Source of the DNA: an uncultured Flavobacteriia bacterium
Lineage (GTDB): Bacteria > Bacteroidota > Bacteroidia > Flavobacteriales_D > Crocinitomicaceae
Assembly (NCBI GenBank): GCA_903873915.1
Contig: CAIQQH010000115.1
Location: 1 to 37,889, forward strand
Direction of reading: 5' to 3'
Length of the DNA: 37,889 nucleotides
The notes below the pieces were generated by a model. The model was not told where the DNA came from. It worked only from the letters and a program-made list of their open reading frames with translations, and searched no databases. Below, piece after piece: positions 7,763 to 16,204 of this stretch (position 1 is the stretch's first letter; each line of letters opens with the position of its first letter). The position numbers and the translations under genes are program-made.

Positions 7763-7950
7763 GGACAAGGGACTTAAATTTGGTTACGAGTTAGTAGTTA
7801 CGAGTTACGAAAATTGGACTAGAGACCGCTCAGCTAATGGACTAGAGACACTTCTTCGCTCGTTGAGCTTCGAAGGACGAGGGACAAAGGACTTGGTTTT
7901 AGTTACGAGTTACGAATATTGGACTAGAGACCGCTCCGCTGATGGACAAA
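7763..7950. repeat. Duplicated intergenic repeat, TTACGAGTTACGA type
   Basis: A 47-bp segment at 7796-7842 (agttacgagttacga, then aattggactagagaccgctc) recurs at 7901-7947 with about four differences. Each is preceded by a GAGG(G)ACAA(A/G)GGACTT stretch. A related TTACGAGTTACGA block lies between sdhA and sdhB. The open 95-codon frame across it (7749-8036) is a by-product of the repeat, not a gene. Confidence 0.75.
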
Positions 7951-8032
7951 AGACAGAGTGTACATTGGTTGCTCCTCAAATTCCTGAAAGGACCAAATTC
8001 CTAATTTTTAATTCTTCAGCCTTAATTTTTAA

Positions 8033-8479
8033 TTAGTTTCGTTTTTTCTTAAAAAACTCCACCAAAAGTTCACTGCATTCGGCTTCGAGAATGCCATTGG
8101 TGACGAGCGTTTTTGGGTGGTACAATTCCGACTTGTATCTACCCGCGCCTCTTTTTAGATCGCGTGCACCGAAGACAACTTTGTCTATTTGTGACCAGTA
8201 CAAAGCTCCGGCGCACATCACGCAGGGTTCCAATGTCACATACAAGGTGCAACCTGAAAGGTATTTTCCACCAATATTTTCAGCTGCCGCAGTAATCGCT
8301 TGCATTTCGGCGTGGGCAGTAACATCGTGCAGGTGTTCTGTAAAATTGTGTGAGCGTGCAATGATTTGATTGTTCACCACCACGACAGCTCCAACAGGCA
8401 CTTCGTCCTGATCAAAGGCTTTTTGGGCTTCGTGTAATGCTTGACGCATGAAATATTCATCATTAAACGGAGAAATCAT
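8033..8479 (-). CDS. tadA: tRNA-specific adenosine deaminase (TadA) or close deaminase
   Basis: Cytidine/deoxycytidylate-deaminase-fold zinc enzyme, 148 residues. The zinc and catalytic motifs are H56-A-E58 (TAHAEMQAI) and P85-C86-V-M-C89 (LEPCVMCAGA), at TadA spacing. TadA converts A34 to inosine in tRNA-Arg(ACG). The N terminus (DEYFMRQALHEAQKAF) and the GARDLKRGAG segment agree with TadA rather than with cytidine deaminase. Guanine deaminase is a less likely alternative. The start at 8479 gives the normal TadA length. It is divergent from the LD-carboxypeptidase gene. Confidence 0.88.
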   Translation of the reverse strand: MISPFNDEYFMRQALHEAQKAFDQDEVPVGAVVVVNNQIIARSHNFTEHLHDVTAHAEMQAITAAAENIGGKYLSGCTLYVTLEPCVMCAGALYWSQIDKVVFGARDLKRGAGRYKSELYHPKTLVTNGILEAECSELLVEFFKKKRN

Positions 8480-8548
8480 TCTATTAAATTTTGAGGCTTG
8501 AAATTACAAATTCCATTGTCCTCTATTCCATTCCGTGGCTTAAAATTG

Positions 8549-8556
8549 TACTTTTG
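8549..8556 (+). promoter_or_regulatory. -7 element TACTTTTG before the LD-carboxypeptidase gene
   Basis: Perfect TAnnTTTG ending six bases before the preferred ATG at 8563. It supports that start over the in-frame ATG at 8491 and suggests a leaderless transcript. Confidence 0.45.
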
Positions 8557-8562
8557 AATTCA

Positions 8563-9474
8563 ATGAGTTTATCGGCACATATTCCCTCCCTGCATAAAGG
8601 TGACTTGATTTATATCACAGCACCTGCGAAATCAATTGATGCTTCGTATGTGCATTATGCGGAAAATTACCTGTTGAATCGGGGCTATCGCGTAGAAATT
8701 TCCGCGCACTGCCTTGGCGAACACCACTATTTCTCGGGAACTGAAGCCCAACGCGCACTGGACTTCAATAAAGCCATTCACAACCCAGAGGTTAAAGCCA
8801 TCTTGTGCGCGCGCGGCGGCTACGGATGCATCCAAATAGTGGATCAAATTGATTGGGACGAATTTTCAGTAAACCCAAAATGGATTATCGGTTTTAGCGA
8901 CGTCACCGTACTCCATCATCGCCTGCAGCACTTAGGCTTCCCTAGCATTCATGGAAGTATGCCCCTCAATTTTGAAGAAAACAGCAAAGAGGCATTGAAC
9001 ACCCTCATAAATGCTGTTTCTGGAAGCCCCTACTCCATTCACTCGCCCATTCATTCATTAAACAGGTTCGGCGAGGTGGAAGGAATCGTTGTTGGCGGTA
9101 ACCTAAGCATCATTTACAGCTTGCTGGGCACAAAAGATAAGACGTGTTTTGACGGGGGAATTTTATTCATCGAAGATCTTGCTGAGCAGCTTTATCACCT
9201 CGACAGAATGTTGCATTCCTTAGTAAGATCTGGTGCTACTCTAGGATTAAAGGGTCTGATTGTTGGGAGTTTTAGCTCCATGCAAGACACGGCTGTGCCA
9301 TATGGAAAAGACATTGAAGAAATCATACGTGAACATTTTGGTGGCTTAAACATTCCGATTGCCTTTGGTTTTCCCGCAGGACATATTCCGGACAATCAGG
9401 CATTGGTTTTTGGAGAAAAAGCGAGGTTAAATGTAAATGAATCCGGGGCAAAACTTTCGTTTAGAAACGACTAA
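8563..9474 (+). CDS. LD-carboxypeptidase (peptidase family S66)
   Basis: S66 serine peptidase of the LdcA type, which removes the terminal D-alanine from muramyl tetrapeptides during peptidoglycan recycling. From the ATG at 8563 it has 303 residues and starts MSLSAHIPSLHKGDLIYITAPA, the family pattern; the ATG at 8491 would add 24 unrelated residues upstream of the -7 element. The catalytic triad can be placed: S112 in GFSDVT, E204 in FIEDLAEQ, H274 in PAGHIPDN. The oxyanion-region ARGGYG motif is at 83-88. Its stop codon directly abuts the stop of the convergent T9SS gene, with no base between. It has no signal peptide, so it is probably cytoplasmic. Confidence 0.9.
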   Translation: MSLSAHIPSLHKGDLIYITAPAKSIDASYVHYAENYLLNRGYRVEISAHCLGEHHYFSGTEAQRALDFNKAIHNPEVKAILCARGGYGCIQIVDQIDWDEFSVNPKWIIGFSDVTVLHHRLQHLGFPSIHGSMPLNFEENSKEALNTLINAVSGSPYSIHSPIHSLNRFGEVEGIVVGGNLSIIYSLLGTKDKTCFDGGILFIEDLAEQLYHLDRMLHSLVRSGATLGLKGLIVGSFSSMQDTAVPYGKDIEEIIREHFGGLNIPIAFGFPAGHIPDNQALVFGEKARLNVNESGAKLSFRND

Positions 9475-9843
9475 TCACATCACAATCACTCGGCGTACAT
9501 GCCGTTCGCCATCGGATAAGACGGTACAAATGAAAACACCCGAAGGCATTTCATCCATGTAAACATTTCCTTCAGGACCAATCAGCCAAGTGCCTACATA
9601 CGTTCCAAGGTCGCTATAAACCGTCACTTGCGCCCCCTCGGGACCAACAATGGTAAAATTACCTGAAGAAGGATTCGGGTAAACTCGGACATCTACCTCG
9701 GACAATTCAACACGGCTTGACATTTTGATGATTTCATTGGTTTGTTCCTTCGCTTCGGTGGATGAACCTTGTAAATGCTGTTCTTCTTGCGCAAATGCAA
9801 TGGTAGTCAGACACATTGCATACGCTACTAATCCCTTCTTCAT
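9475..9843 (-). CDS. Small secreted protein consisting mainly of a T9SS type A sorting domain
   Basis: 122 residues from the ATG at 9843 (MKKGLVAYAMCLTTIAFAQ, a signal peptide cut near 18-19). An in-frame ATG at 9882 would put extra residues before the signal peptide. A short Gln/Glu/Thr-rich linker (19-48) leads straight into a type A C-terminal domain: VRVYPNPSSGNFTI (52-65), YSDLGTYVG, MDEMPSGVFICTV, and a basic end RRVIVM. No separate cargo domain is present, which is odd, because these domains normally address a larger protein for type IX secretion. It may be a remnant or a genuine small surface protein. Confidence 0.75.
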   Translation of the reverse strand: MKKGLVAYAMCLTTIAFAQEEQHLQGSSTEAKEQTNEIIKMSSRVELSEVDVRVYPNPSSGNFTIVGPEGAQVTVYSDLGTYVGTWLIGPEGNVYMDEMPSGVFICTVLSDGERHVRRVIVM

Positions 9844-10089
9844 GTCAACTGGTTTTTTAAGACAAACCGCTTTTTTAATCAAATGTTACAGCAAATCATT
9901 CATTTTCGATGAAAACATAGGTTTTCGGTTGAAACCCGGGGCTAGGAGAAACAACCCTTTTATTCCTTGCGCTTACCCCAAGAACAAACCAGGAGTTGGA
10001 TTAAACTCCACCTGCGCACTCTATTTTGGTCCGCTAACTTATAATCAATCTAAATAAGAACCTTTCCCCGAATACATTGTTCTAAGCAT

Positions 10090-10097
10090 TAAATTTG
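10090..10097 (+). promoter_or_regulatory. -7 element TAAATTTG of sdhCAB
   Basis: Perfect TAnnTTTG 34 bp upstream of the preferred sdhC ATG. No convincing -33 TTG at the usual distance. Confidence 0.45.
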
Positions 10098-10131
10098 CAT
10101 GGTACTTTTTAAAACCGTAAGAACTACATTT

Positions 10132-11061
10132 ATGAGCAAGTCAGCATTTCTTTCCTCGTCAATCGCTAAAAAATATTGGATGGCGATTACTGGATTATTT
10201 TTGTGTCTTTTTCTCGTTGGTCACTTGTTGGGGAACCTTCAGTTGATTCTAAAAACAGGAGAAGAAGGACGCAGAGCCTTTAACGAATATGCGTACTTTA
10301 TGTCGCACAACATCGTCATCAAGGTGATGTCCTACGCCACTTATCTGTCTATTTTGTTTCACGCCATCGACGGAATTATGTTGGCGGCACAAAATAAGAA
10401 AGCGCGTCCCGTGGGCTATGCGTACAGCAAGCCGGGAGGGAATTCATCTACAGCTTCCCGCAACATGGCGGTGCTTGGAAGTGCTATTTTCATCTTCATC
10501 GCGATTCACATGTCGAATTTTTGGTGGAAAGCGAAATATTCTTCTGACCCAATGCCTTTGCATAAAATCACTAAAATAGTTGAGGAAGAAAGCTATGATC
10601 CAACAACTGGTATGCCATTAAAATTACAAATCGAGTACACTTTAGCATTAACAACGAAAGGAGATTACACTCCTCTTGTGCGTAAAAACACCATGAATAA
10701 TCAAGAACAGGTGTACGCGAAAATTCAAGATGGCACAAAAATTTTCCAGGCAAATTCAGATATTGAATTGGGTGAAGGCTACAAAGATTTGCACTCACTT
10801 ACTGTTGCCTTCTTCGGTCAAGACAGAACAAACGAAGGTGTTCCTGCGAATAAATATGCTGGCCTAGCTGTAGCGCTTTATGCATTGGCGATGCTTGTCT
10901 TGTCCTTCCACTTGTGGCATGGATTCTCTTCTGCCTTCCAATCGCTTGGTGTAAATCACCCGCGCTACACACCTGCCATTCGCACCTTCGGAAAAGTGTT
11001 TTCCATCATCGTGCCTTTGTTGTTTGCCATTATTCCTATCATTCTTTTCATCAATAAATAA
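10132..11061 (+). CDS. sdhC: Succinate dehydrogenase cytochrome b subunit (five-helix b558 type)
   Basis: Membrane anchor of the succinate:quinone oxidoreductase. The ATG at 10132 (MSKSAFLSSSIAKKYWMAI) is preferred; the ATG at 10099 would add 11 residues. 309 residues with five hydrophobic segments (about 14-35, 60-85, 112-132, 241-262, 288-308). Histidines in or next to membrane segments suit two haems: H31 (VGHLLGN), H59, H77, H126, H260 and H263 in FHLWHG. Between the third and fourth helices there is a long hydrophilic stretch (about 137-238: YDPTTGMPLKLQ, YAKIQDGTKIF), longer than I expect for Bacteroidota SdhC. First gene of sdhCAB, 11 bp before sdhA. Confidence 0.92.
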   Translation: MSKSAFLSSSIAKKYWMAITGLFLCLFLVGHLLGNLQLILKTGEEGRRAFNEYAYFMSHNIVIKVMSYATYLSILFHAIDGIMLAAQNKKARPVGYAYSKPGGNSSTASRNMAVLGSAIFIFIAIHMSNFWWKAKYSSDPMPLHKITKIVEEESYDPTTGMPLKLQIEYTLALTTKGDYTPLVRKNTMNNQEQVYAKIQDGTKIFQANSDIELGEGYKDLHSLTVAFFGQDRTNEGVPANKYAGLAVALYALAMLVLSFHLWHGFSSAFQSLGVNHPRYTPAIRTFGKVFSIIVPLLFAIIPIILFINK

Positions 11062-11072
11062 GCTGATACCGT

Positions 11073-13085
11073 ATGTCTAAGCTAGATGCAAAAATACCGG
11101 CTGGTAACATTTCAGATAAATGGACCGACCACAAAGACCACTTAAAGCTCGTTGCACCAAACAACCGTCCGAAGATTGATATCATCGTTGTAGGTACTGG
11201 ACTTGCCGGCGCTTCTGCTGCGGCTTCTCTCGGTGAAATGGGCTACAATGTGAAAGCATTTTGTTTCCAAGATTCACCGCGTCGTGCGCACTCTATTGCC
11301 GCACAAGGGGGAATCAATGCAGCAAAAAATTACCAAAACGACGGTGACTCTGTGTACCGCCTGTTCTACGATACCATCAAAGGGGGTGACTACCGAGCAC
11401 GTGAAGCAAATGTTCACCGTTTGGCGGAGGTTTCTGGAAACATCATCGACCAATGTGTCGCTCAAGGCGTTCCTTTTGCACGTGAATACGGCGGCTTGTT
11501 GGATAACCGTTCTTTCGGTGGAACACAAGTTCAACGTACTTTCTACGCAGCTGGTCAAACTGGACAACAATTATTGTTAGGAGCTTATTCGGCTTTATCG
11601 CGTCAAATCGGTGTTGGACATGTAAAGATGTACAACCGTCACGAAATGCTCGACTTGGTAAAAGTAGATGGCAAGGCACGTGGAATCATCGCGAGAAATC
11701 TCGTGACTGGTGAAATCGAACGCCACTCTGCACATGCAGTAATCATTGCATCGGGCGGATATGGAAATGTCTATTTCTTGTCAACGAATGCGATGGGAAG
11801 TAACGTGACAGCAGCATGGAAAACGCATAAGCGTGGGGCCTTGTTTGCTAATCCATGTTTCGTTCAAATTCACCCGACCTGTATTCCCGTTCACGGCACA
11901 AACCAATCGAAACTGACCTTGATGTCGGAATCCTTGCGTAACTCTGGACGTATTTGGGTGCCGAAGAAAAAAGAGGATGCTGAAGCGATTCGTGCTGGAA
12001 AGATGAAACCTACCCAAATCGCAGAAGACGACCGCGACTACTTCTTAGAAAGAAGGTATCCTGCGTTTGGAAACCTTGTTCCACGTGACGTGGCATCACG
12101 CGCAGCCAAAGAGCGTTGCGACGCTGGATTTGGAATTGAGGCAAATGACACGAATGAGGGTGTTTACCTTGACTTCTCTTCAGAGATCCTTTCAAAAGGA
12201 AGACAAGCTGCTTTTGGACAAGGCGATCATGCCCCAAGTGACGCAAAAATTCTTGAACTTGGAAAAAAATGGGTGGAAGAGAAATACGGAAACCTTTTTC
12301 AGATGTACGAGAAAATCACCGATGAAAATCCGTACGAAACACCAATGAAAATTTATCCAGCCGTTCACTACACGATGGGTGGCGTTTGGGTTGACTATAA
12401 TTTGCAAAGCACCATCCCCGGATGTTTTGTGGCCGGAGAAGCAAACTTTTCGGATCACGGAGCGAATAGACTTGGTGCTTCGGCCTTGATGCAAGGTTTG
12501 GCGGACGGATATTTCGTATTGCCTTATACAGTTTCTGATTATTTGGCGGATGAAATCCGTACGGGGAAAATTTCAACGGAATCTGCAGAATTTGAAGAGG
12601 CCGAGCAAAATGTTCGCAATCAAATCAACACCTTCCTAAACAACAACGGTACAAAATCAGTAGACTCCTTCCACAAACGACTTGGACTCATTATGTGGAA
12701 TAAAGTCGGAATGGGCAGAAGTGAACAAAGTCTTACAGAAGCAATTGCAGAGATTGAAGCTCTTCGAGCTGAATTTCACAAAGATGTTTTCGTTCCTGGA
12801 AGTGCTGAGGAATTGAATCCCGAACTGGAAAAGGCAATGCGCGTTGCAGACTTGATGGAGCTCGGACAATTGATGGCTCAAGACGGCCTTCAACGCAAGG
12901 AATCATGTGGAGGTCACTTCCGTGAAGAATACCAAGATACAGAAGGTGAAACTCTTCGTGATGACGAGAACTTCAAATTTGTTGGCGCTTGGGAATACAA
13001 GGGTGATGACATTCGTCAGGAAGAACTTCACAAAGAAGCATTGAATTACGAATTTATTAAAATCGCAGCACGAAACTATAAATAA
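11073..13085 (+). CDS. sdhA: Succinate dehydrogenase / fumarate reductase flavoprotein subunit
   Basis: FAD-carrying catalytic subunit, 670 residues, oxidising succinate to fumarate in the TCA cycle. The dinucleotide-binding motif GTGLAG is at 41-46, and the histidine expected to bind FAD covalently is H73 in [11 protein letters not shown]. The capping and catalytic region holds IHPTCIP and [18 protein letters not shown] with the active-site arginine. [21 protein letters not shown] and [14 protein letters not shown] follow, both typical of the family. The Bacteroidota form is longer than the E. coli SdhA. It is cotranscribed with sdhC; a 79-bp repeat-containing gap separates it from sdhB. Confidence 0.97.
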   Translation: MSKLDAKIPAGNISDKWTDHKDHLKLVAPNNRPKIDIIVVGTGLAGASAAASLGEMGYNVKAFCFQDSPRRAHSIAAQGGINAAKNYQNDGDSVYRLFYDTIKGGDYRAREANVHRLAEVSGNIIDQCVAQGVPFAREYGGLLDNRSFGGTQVQRTFYAAGQTGQQLLLGAYSALSRQIGVGHVKMYNRHEMLDLVKVDGKARGIIARNLVTGEIERHSAHAVIIASGGYGNVYFLSTNAMGSNVTAAWKTHKRGALFANPCFVQIHPTCIPVHGTNQSKLTLMSESLRNSGRIWVPKKKEDAEAIRAGKMKPTQIAEDDRDYFLERRYPAFGNLVPRDVASRAAKERCDAGFGIEANDTNEGVYLDFSSEILSKGRQAAFGQGDHAPSDAKILELGKKWVEEKYGNLFQMYEKITDENPYETPMKIYPAVHYTMGGVWVDYNLQSTIPGCFVAGEANFSDHGANRLGASALMQGLADGYFVLPYTVSDYLADEIRTGKISTESAEFEEAEQNVRNQINTFLNNNGTKSVDSFHKRLGLIMWNKVGMGRSEQSLTEAIAEIEALRAEFHKDVFVPGSAEELNPELEKAMRVADLMELGQLMAQDGLQRKESCGGHFREEYQDTEGETLRDDENFKFVGAWEYKGDDIRQEELHKEALNYEFIKIAARNYK

Positions 13086-13160
13086 TTACGAGTTACGAAT
13101 TACGAGTTACAAGTGTGACTCTAACTCCGTAACTAGTCACTTGTAACTAGTAACTTATAA
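13085..13160. repeat. TTACGAGTTACGA repeat with hairpin inside the sdh operon
   Basis: Repeats of TTACGAGTTACGA / ATTACGAGTTAC, then an inverted repeat AGTTACAAGTG (13105-13115) with CACTTGTAACT (13138-13148). It fills almost the whole sdhA-sdhB gap and is related to the block at 7763-7950. A hairpin here could stabilise or attenuate the operon mRNA; that is inference. Confidence 0.65.
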
Positions 13161-13164
13161 AGAT

Positions 13165-13929
13165 ATGGCATCAAAATTCATCAATATAACCCTTAAAATC
13201 TGGCGTCAGAAAAACGGCACAACAAAGGGTGGTTTGGAAACATACGGCTTGAACAATGTTTCAACGGACAGTTCATTCTTAGAGATGTTGGATCAATTGA
13301 ATGAGCAACTCATTAACGAACGCAAGAATCCTGTCGCATTTGACCACGATTGCCGCGAAGGAATTTGTGGAATGTGCTCGTTGTACATCAATGGTCGTGC
13401 GCACGGACCAGACACCGGAGTAACGACTTGTCAATTGCACATGCGTACCTTCAAGGATGGAGAAACGATTTATGTGGAGCCGTGGAGATCGCGTGCCTTC
13501 CCTGTGATCAAAGACTTGGTGGTTGACCGCAGCGCTTTTGACCGCATCCAACAAGCGGGAGGATTTGTTTCCGTGAACACTTCAGGAAGAACCATCGATG
13601 CCAATGCTACACCTATTCCAAAAGCAGATGCAGACAAAGCCTTTGAAGCGGCGGCGTGTATCGGTTGTGGGGCGTGTGTGGCATCGTGTAAAAACGGTTC
13701 AGCCATGTTGTTTGTTGGTGCGAAAGTTTCACAATACGCATTATTACCACAAGGTAAAGTTGAGGCACAACAACGCGTATTGAACATGGTGCGTCAAATG
13801 GATGAAGAAGGATTCGGAAATTGTACCAACACAGGTGCGTGTGAGGTGGAGTGCCCGAAAGGAATCTCGATAGAAAACATAGCGCGCATGAACCGTGAAT
13901 ACCTCAAGGCCATCGTAACAGAAGACTAA
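13165..13929 (+). CDS. sdhB: Succinate dehydrogenase iron-sulfur subunit
   Basis: Electron-transfer subunit linking the flavin to the quinone site, 254 residues. The N-terminal [2Fe-2S] ferredoxin domain has C63, C68 and C71 (CREGICGMC) and C89 (VTTC). The C-terminal two-cluster domain has C165, C168, C171 and C175 ([11 protein letters not shown]), then C220, C226 and C230 ([11 protein letters not shown], with PKGIS next), giving the [4Fe-4S] and [3Fe-4S] ligands. The start at 13165 gives the usual [15 protein letters not shown] beginning. A strong terminator follows at 13955-13980, closing sdhCAB. Confidence 0.97.
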   Translation: MASKFINITLKIWRQKNGTTKGGLETYGLNNVSTDSSFLEMLDQLNEQLINERKNPVAFDHDCREGICGMCSLYINGRAHGPDTGVTTCQLHMRTFKDGETIYVEPWRSRAFPVIKDLVVDRSAFDRIQQAGGFVSVNTSGRTIDANATPIPKADADKAFEAAACIGCGACVASCKNGSAMLFVGAKVSQYALLPQGKVEAQQRVLNMVRQMDEEGFGNCTNTGACEVECPKGISIENIARMNREYLKAIVTED

Positions 13930-13954
13930 GATTTCAAGTATATTTCTTGTAAAG

Positions 13955-13980
13955 AGTCCGCCAATGGTGGACTTTTTTTG
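13955..13980 (+). terminator. Rho-independent terminator of sdhCAB
   Basis: AGTCCGCC (13955-13962), loop AAT, GGTGGACT (13966-13973), with one G-U pair, then a T run. It lies 26 bp after the sdhB stop. Confidence 0.8.
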
Positions 13981-14017
13981 TGATAAAAGCGTGCAAACGC
14001 ACGAAAATTGACGTGAC

Positions 14018-14051
14018 TTTGCCGAACATTTGGTATTTTGTTTTACATTCG
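14018..14051 (+). promoter_or_regulatory. Promoter of the PA-domain T9SS gene
   Basis: TTTG (14018-14021), 22-bp spacer, TACATTCG (14044-14051): a Bacteroidota -33/-7 pair with one mismatch in the -7. The ATG at 14074 is 22 bp downstream. Confidence 0.5.
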
Positions 14052-14073
14052 TGCAAACTAATTTAAAACTCGT

Positions 14074-15831
14074 ATGAAAAAATTATTACTAACAATTGCT
14101 GTTGTCGGGTCGGCGTTGCTTTCTCAGGCACAAGTGATTTGCGCGGTGCAGTCACCCGCAAACATCGCAGGCAACTACGACTTCACGTGGGCAGATCCTG
14201 CTTCTGGGTGGGGCACACCAGACTTTTTAATTCCTGGAACATTCATTACTGGTCAATTGATCATGGTAAATGACGGTACTCCTGGAACAAATGCAACGTA
14301 TGGAAACAACCTTTCAGAAGAAGGATGTAACCCATCATTGCCAAACGCTTATGCTGGAAAAATTTGTGTTATTCGTCGCAATACATGTGAATTCGGTTTG
14401 AAAGCATTGGAAGCTCAAAATGCTGGAGCTATCGGTGTAATCGTTATCAACCGTGACCCGGCAGTTATTGCAATGGGAGCTGGTGCTTCTGGAGCAAGTG
14501 TAACTATCCCTTGCGTGATGGTCACAAGCACAGATGGACAAGCAATGATTGACCAAATGGCAATCGGACCGGTTAGTGCATTTATCGGGAACAAAGCTGG
14601 TTTATATGCAAATGACGGCGGAATTACACCTGGAACATCTTTGATTTCTAAGTATTCGGGTGTTGCTTCATCTTTGGCGCAAAACAATACTGAATATAGC
14701 TTTGCTATCGGTACTGAAGTAGTAAACTGGGGTTCTGCTGCACAATCAAACGTTACGGTAAACGCAAAAGTAACTGATCCTACAGGAGCTATTGTTTACA
14801 ACAACACGGTAACAATTACTTCACCTATGCAATCGGGAGATACAGTAGATGTATTCCCTGGAGGCGCATACTCTTTCCCTGATTTCTCATTGCCTACTTA
14901 CGCTCCAGGTAGATACTCGGTGTCCTACACATTGTCTTTATCTGGTGCGGATGATTATGCTTCGGATAATGCTGTAAGCTCAGACTTCACGGTTTCTGAC
15001 TCTATTCTTTCTTACGCCTTGCTTGATGCTACAACAAATCACCCTGTATCAAACAACGGATACCGTCCATCTACAAACAACCAAACATTCTCTACATGTA
15101 TGGTGATTAGCGATCCTAACGCTAGCCGGATTGGTGTAAATGGTGTTTATTTCTCTGCTTCTACAGCTGCAACCTCAGGTGTTGTTCTTACAGGTGAAGA
15201 AATCGCGTTGAACTTGTACCGTTGGGATGATCCATTTGTTGACTTGAACGACGCTGCGCTTGCATTTACGGCCTTGACTTCAGTTGCTTCTGGATTCTAT
15301 TACTTCCCTAGTGATCTTCAAAGTGAGACAGTTTATGGTGCATTTGATGCTCCTGTAGTTCTTCAAGACGGATTGCGTTACCTTGCTTGTGCGCAAACGG
15401 TAAACTTGAGCATCTACCTAGGACACGATACAAAAACAAACTACACATGGAACGAAGCATATTACTTGCAACCAATTTCTCCGAACGAGAGTGATGCTGC
15501 ATGGTTCGCTTCAGGATTTGGTGCTGACGCAATTTCTGCAATGGCGGTAAACATTTACGATGTGGCTTCTCAAGGAATTGAGGAAACTACATTGGAAGGT
15601 GTTGCTTACCCGAACCCTGCAACTGATGTTGTCACTGTTTCTATGAAAGCTGAAGGTACTGCTACACTTACTGTAACTGATGTTGCTGGTAAAGTGGCGT
15701 TCTCTAACGCAATCAACCTTGTAAACGGTAAATCACAAATCAACATCGCTTCTCTTGAGGCTGGTGTTTATGTGTTCAATGTTGTTCTTGAGGATGGTAA
15801 AACATCACAATTCAATGTTGTAAAAAGATAA
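14074..15831 (+). CDS. Secreted PA-domain protein with T9SS type A sorting domain
   Basis: 585 residues. The signal peptide (MKKLLLTIAVVGSALLSQAQ) is cut near 19. A protease-associated (PA) domain spans about 80-170, with GKICVIRRNTCEFGLKALEAQNAGA and the GVIVINRD strand, and paired cysteines (C89, C109, C114, C149 approx.) that may form disulfides. A beta-rich middle part (about 190-500) contains alternating Thr/Ser/Asn strands and a CARDB-like segment (SNVTVNAKVTDPTGAIVY) but no peptidase motif that I can see. The C-terminal YPNPATDVVTVS...GVYVFNVVLEDG part (about 510-585) is a type A sorting domain. It is probably a surface-attached or secreted protein; the ligand is unknown. It is monocistronic, with its own promoter and terminator. 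Confidence 0.88.
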   Translation: MKKLLLTIAVVGSALLSQAQVICAVQSPANIAGNYDFTWADPASGWGTPDFLIPGTFITGQLIMVNDGTPGTNATYGNNLSEEGCNPSLPNAYAGKICVIRRNTCEFGLKALEAQNAGAIGVIVINRDPAVIAMGAGASGASVTIPCVMVTSTDGQAMIDQMAIGPVSAFIGNKAGLYANDGGITPGTSLISKYSGVASSLAQNNTEYSFAIGTEVVNWGSAAQSNVTVNAKVTDPTGAIVYNNTVTITSPMQSGDTVDVFPGGAYSFPDFSLPTYAPGRYSVSYTLSLSGADDYASDNAVSSDFTVSDSILSYALLDATTNHPVSNNGYRPSTNNQTFSTCMVISDPNASRIGVNGVYFSASTAATSGVVLTGEEIALNLYRWDDPFVDLNDAALAFTALTSVASGFYYFPSDLQSETVYGAFDAPVVLQDGLRYLACAQTVNLSIYLGHDTKTNYTWNEAYYLQPISPNESDAAWFASGFGADAISAMAVNIYDVASQGIEETTLEGVAYPNPATDVVTVSMKAEGTATLTVTDVAGKVAFSNAINLVNGKSQINIASLEAGVYVFNVVLEDGKTSQFNVVKR

Positions 15832-15849
15832 TCCACTAACTGGATAGTG

Positions 15850-15882
15850 AAAGGGGCGACCAGTGATGGTCGCCCCTTTTTT
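15850..15882 (+). terminator. Strong Rho-independent terminator
   Basis: AAAGGGGCGACCA (15850-15862), loop gtga, TGGTCGCCCCTTT (15867-15879), followed by further T. A perfect 13-bp stem just after the PA-domain gene. Confidence 0.9.
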
Positions 15883-15911
15883 GTTGGATGGGTTTGGTCC
15901 TCACCCCTAAT

Positions 15912-15980
15912 GAAACAGCGTGAGAGTGAAGAGCGAAAGCGTTGAAACTTCACTCTCTTTTATTTCGCTCTCACTCTCCA
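15912..15980. repeat. GAGAGTGAA dispersed inverted repeat, second copy
   Basis: GAGAGTGAA (15922-15930) pairs with TTCACTCTC (15949-15957), while GAGCGAAA (15931-15938) can alternatively pair with TTTCGCTC (15963-15970), giving competing hairpins. It resembles the 19-bp palindrome at 6624-6673. The rest of the 15832-16204 gap holds terminators at both ends and a purine-rich stretch near 16080-16100; no gene is seen. Confidence 0.6.
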
Positions 15981-16151
15981 ACTCACTCTTTCATCAAAAC
16001 GACTCTTTTATTGCCTTATTCATCAACCCCCTCAACATTCATAAAAAAGTTCGATACTTAAGAAATTTCCAAATATTTCGAGGGGGATTAAGGGGGAGGT
16101 TGTTTTAGGAAATGAATTTCTAGTTGGGAGAATGAAAGAGTATAAGAACAC

Positions 16152-16176
16152 AAAAAAGGCGACCAAATTGATCGCC
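16152..16176 (-). terminator. Rho-independent terminator of the beta-barrel gene
   Basis: On the minus strand, GGCGATCA pairs with TGGTCGCC (one mismatch) and TTTTTT follows. It lies about 30 bp past the stop of the gene at 16205-17020. Confidence 0.75.
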
Positions 16177-16204
16177 CTTCATTATGATTAAAACTAACTC
16201 TCGC

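Noticed and set aside
7749-8036. 95-codon frame after pirin
   Set aside because: It is made of the intergenic repeat (TSYEnWTRDRSA occurs twice), has no family features and has no promoter.
9725-10057. 110-codon plus-strand frame
   Set aside because: It mostly lies antisense to the small T9SS protein and has no recognisable domain.
10099-10131. Upstream ATG of sdhC as the true start
   Set aside because: It is only two bases after the -7 element and adds residues not expected in the family.
12075-12095. TGTTCCACGTGA half-match to parS in sdhA
   Set aside because: Only the left half fits; the right half diverges, and it is within conserved codons.
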